From positions 64,169,824 to 64,233,823 of the forward strand of contig CM057232.1 of NCBI GenBank assembly GCA_029891385.1: 64,000 nt of DNA, given 5' to 3'. This DNA is from Erythroxylum novogranatense (taxonomy: Eukaryota > Streptophyta > Magnoliopsida > Malpighiales > Erythroxylaceae). Of the stretch, positions 36,017 through 47,600 are shown in pieces; position 1 is the stretch's first letter, and each line of letters begins with the position of its first letter. The notes under the pieces were generated by a model, which was given only the letters and a program-made list of their open reading frames with translations, ran no database searches and was not told the origin of the DNA. The position numbers were made by a program, and so were the translations under genes.

Positions 36017-37160
36017 ATGCCGCCTCGAAAGAGAACTCGAGGAGCGCAATCTCGGCCCAACTCTCAGCGCGGAAGTACGGATGAGTCGTATGTTCCGCAG
36101 GATGCAGGGACCATCCCTGTCTCCGACTCTGATGCACCAAGCGTGCAACATGAGGCGCCTCCGCCTCCTCCTCCTCAAGTGAACCCCATGGATCCTCAGT
36201 TCTTCCAGGCCTTCGCCCAGGCTTTTACCTATGCCATGGGTCAAGGAAGGCAAGCACAAGTGCCAGCTCCAGTAGAGAGGAGCGGGCGATGATAAGCTCC
36301 GGAGTATGGGCAGGTTGACTTCACGGACTACAAATCCCGAGGAGGCGAAAGCATGGTGAAGAGGACCGAGAGGTCTGAATCGATGAAGTGCACTGATGAA
36401 GAGAAGCTCGACTATGCAGCGAGCTTCTGCAAGGGATGCACTGCATTGGTGGGAGTCGGTGCCCTGATCGGGAATTACCTCCGGTGTTGACATGGAGGAA
36501 TTTCTAGAGGCCTTCGGAGAAGTATTTCTTGATGGTCTACATGCGAGGATAAGGCAAGGGTTTTGAATCTCGCTCGGAGGAGTTGAGCGTGGCGAGTCTG
36601 AATTGAAGTTCACTCGCTTATCACGGTATGCGCTAATATCGTGGCAATCAAGAAGACAAGTGTCGGAAGTTCGAGGTGGATTGCACCTAGGGATCAAGGA
36701 AAGGTGGTAATTCACAACTTCCGTGATTATCGCTACTAGTTGATCTTTGCTCTTCAAGCAGAAGTTAGAGAACATCGTAATGAAGTGACTAAGAAGAGGA
36801 AGAACAGAGCGCGTTCTCGAAGGGCATGAGTGCTCCAAAGACTGCGAGGAGTACTAGAACTCAAAGATACTCAGTGTGGTGGGCAAGAATGGTCCCGCCA
36901 GAGCAAGCAGCCTAGGGCTATATCAGGGCAAGTTTCAAGAGTAGCAAGCTCGGGATGGACAAGTAGAGGGAATTCCCCGTGTGATCACTGTGGGAGATTT
37001 CATAAGGGGGAATGTCTGCTGAAGATAGGAGCATGTTTTGGTCAGTGGTCAAAGGGGCATGAGAATCAAGGATTGTCCCAGGCGCTTAAGCGGGAAGGGT
37101 CTCGATCTCGTGCCTCGAAGAAGCGAAATAGTGGCATCTCGGCCAATGCATAATGTGGGC
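36017..37160 (+). pseudogene. gypsy2 gag (frame-broken as read)
   Basis: ATG at 36017 gives MPPRKRTRGAQSRPNS, a proline-rich stretch and the DPQFFQAFAQAF helix. It stops at 36290, and gag continues in shifting frames to the zinc knuckle CDHCGRFHKGEC (36980-37015). A second knuckle reads CFGQWSKGH, lacking the second Cys. The element RNA is packaged by this protein. A 282-residue frame on the opposite strand (35990-36838) is a shadow. Confidence 0.85.
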
Positions 37161-38216
37161 AGTTCAGGAACTGCAAGAAAGACATATCCGGCAGGGAGAC
37201 CTAGAGGCCAGGGTCAGGCACCAGCTAGAGTCTTTGCCATGACCAGAGAAGAAGCAGCAGCTGCTCCAGAAGTTGTGACTGGTATGGCTCAGTTATTTGA
37301 CTCTCCTGTTTATGTGTTAATTGATACTGGCTCTACACATTCGTTTGTATCTGCACGTATGAATTTGCATGTTGTGTGTCCTGAGATTATGGACAATTTT
37401 CTGGTTGTTAGTACTCCTTTAGGGAGTAAGGTGGTGATTAGTATGATCTATAAGAATTGTGAGCTCAGTATCGACGGTGCTAGACTGGTGGTAGACCTAC
37501 TACCTCTAGACCTTCAAGGATTGGATGTTATATTGGGGATGGATGTCATGGAGAGGTACAAGGCGAAGCTAGACTGTAGTTTGAAAGAAGTAGAATTTGA
37601 TTTGGGAAACGATCAGAAGATAGTCTTCAAGGGGGACAGGAAACTGCCAGTGCCGAGGATCATTTCGGCTTTGTTAGCTGACAGTATGATGAGCCAAGGG
37701 TGTGAGGCCTTCTTGGCGCATATAGTGGATCCAGAAGTGAATGTGGGCAGATTAGAAGATTATCAGGTTGTAAGGGAGTTCCCAGACGTATTTCCATACG
37801 AATTACCAGGGTTGCCGCCGGTGAGGAAAATTGAGTTCGAAATTGATTTGATTCCCGGAACCGCGCCAATTTCGATCCCACCATACAGGATGGCTCCAGC
37901 TGAGTTAAGGGAGCTTAAGGAGCAGTTAGAAGAGCTGTTAGAGAAGCAGTTTATCAGGCCAAGTTCATCACCGTGGGGAGCGCCAGTCCTATTTGTTAAG
38001 AAGAAGGATGGAACCTGGCGGATGTGTATAGACTACAGGAAGCTTAACAAGATGACGATTCGGAACAAGTATCCGTTGCCACGGATAGATGATTTATTTG
38101 ATCACCTGAGGAGCAAGGGTCTTTTCAAGATTGACTTAAGATCGGGATATCATCAACTCCGAATCGAAGTCGATGTGAGTAAGACGACTTCGAGAACCCG
38201 TTCACGGGCACTATGA
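37161..38216 (+). CDS. gypsy2 protease and RT N-half (open frame)
   Basis: The best-preserved part of gypsy2: the frame is open from 37038 to 38216. It gives [11 protein letters not shown], the protease active site [10 protein letters not shown] (Asp-Thr-Gly at 37323-37331), [14 protein letters not shown], then RT with [44 protein letters not shown] and [13 protein letters not shown]. The last residues before the stop ([10 protein letters not shown]) do not fit the family. They follow 'aagacgacttcgag', where CTG/CAG would restore the expected run, so the break looks artificial. Confidence 0.9.
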   Translation, partial: SSGTARKTYPAGRPRGQGQAPARVFAMTREEAAAAPEVVTGMAQLFDSPVYVLIDTGSTHSFVSARMNLHVVCPEIMDNFLVVSTPLGSKVVISMIYKNCELSIDGARLVVDLLPLDLQGLDVILGMDVMERYKAKLDCSLKEVEFDLGNDQKIVFKGDRKLPVPRIISALLADSMMSQGCEAFLAHIVDPEVNVGRLEDYQVVREFPDVFPYELPGLPPVRKIEFEIDLIPGTAPISIPPYRMAPAELRELKEQLEELLEKQFIRPSSSPWGAPVLFVKKKDGTWRMCIDYRKLNKMTIRNKYPLPRIDDLFDHLRSKGLFKIDLRSGYHQLRIEVDVSKTTSRTRSRAL

Positions 38217-40593
38217 ATTGTGGTCATGCCTTCGGATTGACCAATGCTCCAGCTGCCTTCATGGATCTGATGAATAGAGTGTTTAATGAATTCTTAGATC
38301 AGTTTGTCATTGTGTTCATTGATGACATTCTGGTCTATTCTAAAGATGAAGGAGAGCACGAACAGCATCTCGTGATAGTATTGCGGCGATTGAGAGAGCG
38401 GAGTTGTATGCCAAATTCAAAGAAGTGTGAATTTTGGTCGCGTGAAATAGTTTTCCTTGGACATGTGATTTCTAGCAAAGGGATTCATGTTGATCCAAGA
38501 AAAGTAGAAGCAGTGGTAAATTGGCAAGAGCCTAAGACAGTGAAAGAGATAAGAAGCTTCCTAGGTTTGGCAGGTTATTACAGGAGATTCGTGGAAGGAT
38601 TCTCAATAATAGCGGCCCCGATGACTAAGTTGTTAAGAAAGAATCAGCAGTTCATATGGAGTGAGGAATGTCAGAAGAGCTTTGAGGAGCTCAAGAATAG
38701 ATTGACAAGTGCTCCCGTGTTGGTTTTGCCCAATGGAGACCGAGGCTACGGTGTATAGTGATGCTTCGAGGAAGGGTTTAGGGTGTGTGCTGATGCAGAA
38801 TGACAAAGTGATAGCTTATGCTTCACGGCAGTTGAAGCCATATGAGTTGAATTATCCGACTCATGACTTGGAGTTAGCAGCGGTAATTTTTGCTCTAAAG
38901 ATTTGGAGACACTACCTATATGGGGTTCGAACAAGGTCTTCACGGACCATAAAAGTCTTAAGTACATTATGAGTCGAAAGAGTTGAACTTAAAGCGAGAC
39001 GATGGTTGGAGTTGCTCGAGGACTATGACACGATGATGAGTATCATCCGAGCAAAGCGAATGTAATAGCAGATGCATTAAGCGAAAGTCATCCATAGCTT
39101 ATGTGCAATCGGTTTACTTGCCTCTGTTGGAACAAATGGCCAAATTGAAGATTAGTTTAAAGCGGGATGAATCAGTTGTATTCTTGCTCAATTCGGTGAG
39201 ACCTATCCTTGGGAGAAGGTCGAGGAGTTGCGAGGCGGATACGAAATTAAATGGTGAGAGATGAAATTGACGAGGTAGCGATCGAGAGTGCAAGTAAGGA
39301 TGATGGGCTAATGGTAGTCGAAAGCAGGTTATGTATTCAATGATAAGGCCGTTAAAGATGAGATCATGGACGAGGCACACAATCGCCTTATTCCATGCAC
39401 CCAGCAAGCACCGGAATGTACGAGATTTGAAGGAACACTTCGGTGGAAAGGCATGAAGAGGATGTAATGAATATGTGAAGCGGATGTCTAGTGTGTCGCC
39501 AAGTCAAGGTGAACACCGGGCACCTTCGGGCATGCTAAGGCCATTGTCCATTCTGAATGGAAGTGGCAAAGGATCACGATGGATTTTCGATGGGTTTCTG
39601 AGGACCAAAGTGAGGCATGATGCTATTTGGGTTATAGTTGATCGGTTGACCAAGTCACCCATTTTCCGCAATCAAACAAACAGATTCATTGCAAGTCTTA
39701 GCGGAAGTATATCGATGAAGTGGTAAGGTTGCATGGAATTCGGATTCTATAGTATCCGACGAGGATCCGCGATTCACATCGAGATTTTGGAGAAGTTTGC
39801 GAGGAAGCATTAGGAACTAATTTGAATTCGATCTGGCGTTTCATCCTCGACGGATGGTCGATCGAGAGGACAATTCGAGACACTAGAGGGATGCTTAGAG
39901 CATGTGTCATGGACTTGAGAGGAGCATGGGATGATCATTTACCGTTGGTCGAATTTGCCTATAACAATTGTACCATTCGAGCATCTGATGGCTCCTTATG
40001 AAGCCTATATGGCGGAGATGCAGGACTCCCATATCTTTGGAATGAAGAAGGTGAAAGGAAGCTAGTGGGACGAAATTGGTCGGATGACGATGGATAAGAT
40101 TGATCGATTAAGCGGCGACTTAAGGCGACCGGGACAGAATGAAAAGCTATCTTGATGCTCATCGGAAAGAAATGGAATATCACGATGGGTGACGGGTGTT
40201 CCTTAAGGCGTCTCCATGGAAAGGAGTTATGAGATTGATGAAGGGAAGTTAAGTCCTCGCTATGTGGGTCCGTATGAAGTATTGGAGAGGATTGGGCCGT
40301 TGGCCTCTGGTGGCATTGCGCCAAAATTATCACAGATTCATGATGTATTCCATGTTTGATCTTTGAGAAGGTACAGATCGGACCCTTCTCACATCATCCG
40401 GGCCTTAGAAGTTCGGTTGAGTGATGATCGAGTTATGAAGAAATGCATGGCAGTGCGGATATGAGATAAGATCCTAGGAACAAGACAATCAAGCTAGTCA
40501 AAGTCCCGTGGAGAAATCATGCGATTGAAGAGGCGACGTGGGAGCCTCGGGAGGCAATCTTGAGGCGTACCACACCTCTTGATGAACGGTAAG
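38217..40593 (+). pseudogene. gypsy2 RT C-half, RNase H, integrase, chromodomain (frame-broken)
   Basis: [18 protein letters not shown], catalytic FIDD at 38315-38326, [31 protein letters not shown] one-base loss near 38745 precedes RNase H ([31 protein letters not shown]). From about 38935 every frame is short, but integrase (39380-40300, 'gtgtcgccaagtcaagg' zinc region, 'tccgacgaggatccgcga' core) and the chromodomain end (about 40490-40560) can be followed at DNA level against gypsy1. Breaks coincide with CAG/CTG changes. Confidence 0.88.
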
Positions 40594-40626
40594 AATTTCG
40601 AGGACGAAATTTCTTAAGGGGAGAAA
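40594..40626 (+). other. gypsy2 pre-LTR hairpin and polypurine tract
   Basis: AATTTCG-AGGA-CGAAATT (40594-40611), then the purine run AAGGGGAGAAA up to the 3' LTR. Confidence 0.88.
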
Positions 40627-43600
40627 TGTTAGCCACTAAAAAATTTTTTTAAATTTAAGCATGATTAGATTAATTGAGTAAGTTAAGTTAGCGTAAATTG
40701 AATTGAGATTTAATTAACAAGTGATAGCATAAATGAGTTGGGTGAAGAATTAATGGAATTAAATGAGTTAGTTGGATTTTAATGAGGTAGGAAAGAAAAG
40801 AAAGATAAAATGGGCTTAAAGATAATTGGGCTAAGTAAGTTGTAGGATAAAGAGGAAATAAGGAGGAAGAAGAAGAAGGAGTTAGACTTGGGCCTTTGGG
40901 CTTGAGTTAAATGAAGAAGGAGTATAAAGGAGAAAGAAAGAAGTAAGTTAGGAGGGAAAGGAAGAGGAAAAGCGAAAATAGAAGAGGAAGAGGAAGAGAA
41001 CGTAGTAAAGAGAAAGAAGAAGGAGAAAAGAAAGCCTTGGCTAGGGTTTTGATTTTCCAAGAGATTTAACAAGTGTTTGAAGAAAGTTCAAAGAGAAAGA
41101 AGATAGAGGAGGAGCTAAGCTTCTTTGAACCAAGAAACCACTTGTTTGGTTAAGGAATCAAGGTAAGTTATGTTTTCAAGGTTAAGTTTTGTTAGTTTTA
41201 TAGTTTAAAAGCTTAGAAAGAAGATGGGTTTAGTGATTCTAAGGTAAATTTCATGATTTAAGTTCATGGGGTTTTCAATTTTTGAAACCCTAAATGATAT
41301 GAGGTTCTTTTCTTGTTATGGTTGAAGTGGGACAAGAAAGAAGAGAAGAGCAAGAGGAGGAACTCCATTAGCAAAGATTTAACGATTCTAAAAAGGTGGG
41401 TTTCATATTTATCTTTATGTATATAAGCTACAAATGCAAATTAATGCATGACATTAATGAGTTTCACCTACTTGAAAGTTATACTAAATGTGTGTGATTG
41501 AATGTTGGGCGTAGTTGTTATAAGTCATTGAATGATTGCATTAAATGCTTGATGAATGAATGTGATGAAAGGCATGAATGATGTATGAAAAGATGATTTC
41601 AAAGAAGCGAAGAATTGGACAAGAAACAGTCCAATTTTATGATTTTGCATGATTGTTATGTTATGTGGGTAAGGTATAGTCCTAAGAACCGTCACGTGCG
41701 TTGACCATGAAGCCTTCTCCGGTTTGCCCGATAGTGGCATAGGATGATCCAACATTTGGACTCTAAAGAATTGCCCATATAGACTCATTAAATGAGACTA
41801 TATGGTTGAAAAGAATAAGGACTTACCGAGCCATTTGATGTGTTGTTTATGTGAATTACATGAAAATGCAAGAATTATGAATGCTTGAATTGTGAGAAAT
41901 CATGTTTGAATATTGATGAACTTTGCATGATGCATGTATTATAATTTAATGAATGAATGCAAAAAAAAGTATGAATAATTAAACAGACTTGCTTGATATA
42001 TAAATATAAATGTGTTATCCACAGAGCTAAAGCTCACCCTTGACTCTACGAAATGAGAAGGATCCAGGAAGCAAGCTTAAAGGCACTTACTCCAAGATTT
42101 TCTTTTGGTTTTGTATTTGAAATGATTTTGGTAAAAACAATGCTTTAGTAGCATTTTGAGGTGATCTTGTATTTTGAAACTTCATTGTAATTGAGCTTAA
42201 AATGCCCACTAAAGTATTGTATGAATATGACATGAGTTGATGATGATGGAATGAATGAAAATGAATTGCAAGTATGCTAAGTTCAAATGTATTTTGAGAA
42301 ATCCGTGCGGGTTTAAGACAATTGCATCATTGTTATAGTTTGGATATGATTAGATGATTAAGAGTGTGGCTGTTGCTTAGAATGGTATTTGAAGATACCT
42401 TAGGGTTGAAAAATTGGTTAGTTGTATTTTCAAGAGAGTCTTGTCAAATTTTCCTAAAATTTGACAGAACTTTCTTGATTTTGACCTTCGTAGGATTTGA
42501 ATTAGACAAAATTTTATTCTTGAAAGTTGTAGATCTCTCTTTCTCTATAAGATAGATACCAAGTTTGTCCAATTTGGATATCGAGTCAAAAGATATGATT
42601 TATATAAGTGGACATGTCTTTGGATAGAAAAAACCAGTGATAGGAAAATCGGTGATAGAAAAACCAAATGAAGCAAAAGCAGACGATATGGACTTGATAT
42701 CGATAGATTTAGACAAAATTTCCTTCTTGAAAGTTGTAGATCTCTCTTTCTCTATGAGATAGATACCAAGTTTGCTAAATTTGGATATCGGAGCCAAAAG
42801 ATATGATCTATATAAGTGGACATGTCTTTGGATAGAAAAACCAGGTGATAGAAAAAACCAGTGATAGGAAAACAGGATGATAGGAAAACCGACGATGAAA
42901 ACCGGACGATAGAAGAATGGACGCTATAGAATGTAAGAGATAGAATCAGCCTTTATAGTCTTCATGAGAGTTGTAGATCTAGATGTCTACTTTCTAACCG
43001 TCCAAGAACGAAGTCATTTCGACATCTATAGTGAAAGTTATGGCAATTGCGCAAAACATGTCCGATAGAAATCGGGCGTTAGAAAACCGGATGATAGAAA
43101 CAGGGCGATGAAAACCGGACGATAGAAGAATGGATGCTACAGAATGTAGGAGATAGAATCAGCCTTTGTAGTCTTCATGAGAGTTGTAGATCTAGATGTC
43201 TACTTTCTAACCGTCCAAGAACGAGGTCATTTAGACACCTATAGTGAAAGTTATGGCATTTACGCAAAACATGTCCGATAGAAATCGGGCGTTAGAATCT
43301 GGATGATAGAAACCAGGGCGATGAAAACCGGGCGATAGAAGAATGGATGCTTCTGAATGTAGGAGATAGAATCGACCTTTGTAGTCTTCATGAGGTTGTA
43401 GATCTAGATGTCTACTTTCATATGGTGAAAGAACGAACACATTTAGACCTCGAAAAAAAACAAACAAACAAAAAACAAAACAAAATTTTAGAAATCGCGC
43501 CAAAAGAGTTTCAATTCGATTTTGGAAGCGAGCAAGGTCCATTGTTTTGGGCATAATTTTCTCATCGACCTCCAAAAGAGTCGAGGCTTGAACCACTAGT

Positions 43601-43951
43601 TTTCTAAGGCGTGTATCATCCCCATATTAAAATTTATATCATTTGGAGTTAAATTGAGAAAGTTTGTATTAAAAAGAAGTGGGAGGTCGATTAAGAGAGC
43701 ATGTTTGGTATGAACTCCTTTAGTTTTATTGATATCTTGAGTTATAGAACTCGGATTGAAGAAATTCTTTTCTTAATTTAAACAAGAGTCATAAGAGTAT
43801 GACGTACAAGGGAGATCAATATGCAATTAGGGTTAAGTTAAATGAACCCTACAAGACAAAATGATCAAGTATCATATTCTTTGGTTCAAGATTTGAATTC
43901 CGATAACGGGATCCAACAGTTAGGGTTCGATCTTCGGGTCAGGGCCTAACA
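40627..43951 (+). repeat. gypsy2 3' LTR
   Basis: TGTTAGCCAC to GGGCCTAACA, collinear with the 5' LTR including the tandem repeats, G-box block (41693-41706, two bases shorter) and hairpin GAGCT-aa-AGCTC (42024-42035). Differences include CAG to CGG or CG changes in the 'gataggaaaaccag' repeats. Its end lies 731 bases from the HIRA start codon. Confidence 0.95.
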
Positions 43952-43956
43952 ATCCC

Positions 43957-44681
43957 CACCTATGAGGTCAGTAACCAAACAGAGTGTAAGAAACCAATTG
44001 ATTGCGTGAACACGAGCACTCGAAGCCATTTTCTGTCACTTTCAGAATTCGGAAGTAAGAGTCAGAACAAGAACCAAAACAAAATTCTAAAACCTATTAG
44101 GGCTTCAAAAAATTTTAGTACGTATTCCGCCGCTTCTTTTCTTTACCGCATCTCTGGTAAATTTCCTTCTTTTTTTCTTCCTTCCTTTTTTCTGTTCTTA
44201 GCTCTTAATCTTCGCCTTTTCCACTTTTACTTATCTCTTGTCTTCACGCTTCAGTTTTTCCCGTCCACCGTCCCTCTCGCTCTCAACCGCTTGTCCTTGC
44301 TCATTTTCTCTCTCTTCTTCTAGACCCAACCTACTGTTCACTTCGTCTTCGATTTTTCTCCTCATTCCTACAATTTCGTCAAAGCCTGAACTTGGGTTTT
44401 ACCAATTTCGGTCGCTTGGGGTCGATAACGTATACTAGCGGAGTTTCATATCTTTCGTCACTGTCATTGCTGCTATAGGATTTTCTCGTTTCATCAAGTT
44501 GCTAACAATTACATCCTTTTTGCTAGTTTACGACAAGCTAGTTCATCAAGATGGGTTTTTGTTGTAGTGCAACCCGAGGCCCTAGTGATAACAAAAGCTC
44601 AAAACTTTGATACCCTTACTCAAATTTTGGAGGAATACAGCGAGAAAAGTTGCTGGTTGGGTTGGGAACCGCAGAAGGAAG
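43957..44681 (+). promoter_or_regulatory. HIRA promoter and 5' untranslated region
   Basis: This is all the unique DNA between the gypsy2 3' LTR and the HIRA start codon. A pyrimidine-rich stretch (44130-44340) is typical of plant 5' untranslated regions, so transcription probably starts near or before 44150, leaving at most a few hundred bases of native promoter. No clear TATA box was found. Distal promoter elements, if any, are now on the far side of gypsy2. Confidence 0.6.
44551..44610 (+). CDS. Upstream ORF in the HIRA leader, 19 codons
   Basis: ATG 44551 to TGA 44608-44610, peptide [19 protein letters not shown]. It ends 71 bases before the HIRA ATG and would be met first by scanning ribosomes. 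The Gly-2 and double Cys resemble lipid-modified N-termini, but this may be chance. Small uORFs often lower translation of the main frame. Whether the transcript includes it is not shown by the sequence. Confidence 0.4.
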   Translation: MGFCCSATRGPSDNKSSKL

Positions 44682-47600
44682 ATGATTGCAGAAAAACCTA
44701 GTTGGCTTAAGCATGAAGGAATGCAGATTTTCTCCATCGACATTCAACCTGGTGGCCTGAGGTTTGCTACTGGTGGAGGTGATCATAAGGTATGCTATTT
44801 TTAATTCTTAAACCATTTATCTATTTCGTAAGAAAATTCTTGATTTCGTTTGCTTTGAGGATTCTGAGGAAGGAAAACCTCTCCTTCAGTGTGCATAATA
44901 CCACTAGTTGGTAGTCATCTTAAGATGGTTGCTTAAGTCACGTAGTTATTTTGTCGAATTTGGGCAATAACAATGGTTTCTTGATGCTGCCGATTTGGGC
45001 AAGGGAATTGATGTTGATTGTTGGCTAAGCCGTGGTGCATTCAAGATTTGTTCCCCTTGCTTCTCTCTCGACAAAAATTTGGTTTTCCAATTACATTACG
45101 GGATTCTTTCTCCTTACTCCTTTTTCCCTCCCAATTGAGATTATTTGATTATGTTTAGAATTGGCCTGCTGATTGCAGCAACTAAAAGTCTGCTTTCAAT
45201 ACTTTGTATGGCATTCTATATATCAAGTTAAGTCGGCTTGGACGGGTAAAAATGATCTTGTATGATCAAAGCATACCAAATCCTGAGAGAGCATGTCGGG
45301 CAATGTAATTTTGTGTGCCATATTACTAATTTGAGATTTGGCCATTCTATTGTTGCATATCAAGATTCAAATTTGATATCTGTGATTGACCGGTTGTTTT
45401 TAGCTATTTCTGAAGTGAGAGAGCTAGTTGTTTAGTATACCTCATTAGATCATGTGGTCTAAGCTTGCAAAAGATGTCAGTGTTATCGCTCCTTTGGACT
45501 TTACTCGTACTTCTATTGGTGTGATAAATTTATGTACTAATATATCAACTCTATATGTTTTTAAATCCAGGTTCGAATATGGAACCTGAAATCAGTTAGT
45601 CGGGACTTGGAGAATAATGAATCAACACACAGACTTCTTGCAACTCTACGTGATCATTTTGGATCAGTAAACTGTGTTAGGTGGGCTAAGCATGGTAGGT
45701 ATGTGGCATCAGGTTCTGATGATCAGGTGATTTTAGTTCATGAGAAGAAGCCTGGCACAGGAACCACGGAATTTGGTAGTGGAGAACCACCGGATGTTGA
45801 GAATTGGAAAGTTGCAATGACTTTGAGAGGGCATACAGCAGACGTGGTAATGAAATGCTTTTAATACCTGATTTCTTGAGCACTACTTGTATCTGTCCTA
45901 CTCTTATTTCAGTTTAGTTTTAGCTGTATGATTGACATTTTGTTTTCAAAACAAAGAACTGTGTGATCTTGGTTGTGCATTAATTCTATGATAGCTGGTC
46001 TTCACATCTTCCTTTCACCACCTCTTCGGGTGGCTGATTATCAATTTGTGGACTTGTACTAGGACACAAAGAATTGAACAAATAAGTGGATCATTATGTC
46101 TCTTTGTCGACCTAAAGAATTGTTTGTTATGTTGATGATTTGATTTGGTTGTCTAACTGTGAATGAATTTTATTTGCATAAAGTAGGTGGATCTTAATTG
46201 GTCCCCAGATGACTCCATATTAGCTAGTGGGAGCTTGGATAATACTATCCACATTTGGGATATGAGTAATGGCATTTGTACTGCTGTTCTCAGAGGACAC
46301 TCGAGCCTTGTAAAAGGAGTTACTTGGGATCCAATTGGCTCTTTCATAGCAAGTCAATCTGATGATAAGACAGTCATTATATGGCGAACAAGTGACTGGA
46401 GTATGGCTCACAGAACTGATGGCCACTGGGCAAAATCGGTATGCACTCTCTTTGTCTAGGTACTTCATCTTACCCAGATTTCATAGCAATCACTAATCAG
46501 AATATGTTTTTTCAGCTTGGCTCTACATTTTTCAGGCGACTAGGATGGTCCCCTTGTGGTCATTTCATAACTACAACCCATGGTTTCCAAAAGCCAAGGC
46601 ACTCTGCTCCTGTTCTAGAGAGGGGAGAATGGGCTGCCACATTTGACTTCTTAGGACACAATGCCCCTATCATAGTGGTCAAGTTTAACCACTCAATGTT
46701 TAGAAGGAATTCTGCCAATTCTCAAGAAACAAAAGCTACGTCGGTTGGGTGGGCTAATGGGGCTTCTAAGATTGGAGGGAAAGAATCTCAGCCCTATAAT
46801 GTAATCGCAATTGGTAGTCAAGATCGCACTATAACTGTATGGACAACTGCAAGTCCCCGTCCGCTTTTTGTCGCAAAACATTTTTTTACTCAAAGTGTTG
46901 TGGATTTATCCTGGTTAGTGTGGTACTCATATAGCATTCAGTACATGATCACCATTTGTAGTATAAGGTGATTGCAATTTTGACTTTTCTAGTACCATTT
47001 GTAATTCTTCACTTTTGTTATCCTTGTCTCTTTGGAGCAGGAGCCCTGATGGGTACTCTCTTTTTGCCTGTTCCTTGGATGGGACAGTAGCTACTTTCCA
47101 CTTTGATGTTAAAGAACTTGGACACAAGCTTAGTGATGCTGAGCTTGATGAGCTAAAGAGAAGTCGATATGGTGATGTGAGAGGTAGACAAGCGAACTTG
47201 GCAGAGAGTCCAGCACAGTTATTACTTGAAGCAGCTTCAGCTAAGCAATCGACTAGCAAGAAAGTTGTATCAGATATTCAGCAAAGCCGACTTCCTGCAA
47301 AATCTTCTGCTGATTTGGGGGTAACAGCAAAACATTCTGAGGCTCAAGGTGATGATGGGAAGAAGGATGGTAGTGGGGCTACTTCTGATGTTATAAGTAA
47401 AGTGACAACTTCTGCCAGGATCTCTAGTCCTGTGAAACAGAGGGAATATAGACGCCCCGATGGAAGAAAGCGAATCATCCCAGAGGCAGTAGGTATGCCC
47501 AATCAGCTGGAAACAGTAACTGGCGGGTCTAAATCTCAAGCGCTTGATGTCCCTCTTGTTGTATCCGATCACAGACTGGTGGAAAACGGAATAGCTGCTG

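Larger units (their letters stand above)
32477..43951 (+). mobile_element. Full-length Ty3/gypsy chromovirus 'gypsy2'
   Basis: 11.5 kb, with LTRs of 3348 and 3325 bp, both TG..CA, ATCCC duplications, a tRNA-Met primer site, gag, protease, RT, RNase H, integrase, a chromodomain-like tail and a polypurine tract. RT before integrase is diagnostic of Ty3. The LTRs are nearly identical, so the insertion is recent. Most reading-frame damage lies at altered CAG/CTG sites and may be an assembly artefact. It sits between the Harbinger element (34 bases away) and the HIRA promoter. Confidence 0.95.

Noticed and set aside
35990..36838. 282-residue open frame on the minus strand
   Set aside because: It lies opposite gypsy2 gag and shows no conserved domain; it is a shadow frame.
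44607..44681. Upstream in-frame extension of HIRA
   Set aside because: The frame is open but has no ATG, and the conserved HIRA N-terminus begins at MIAEKPSW (44682).
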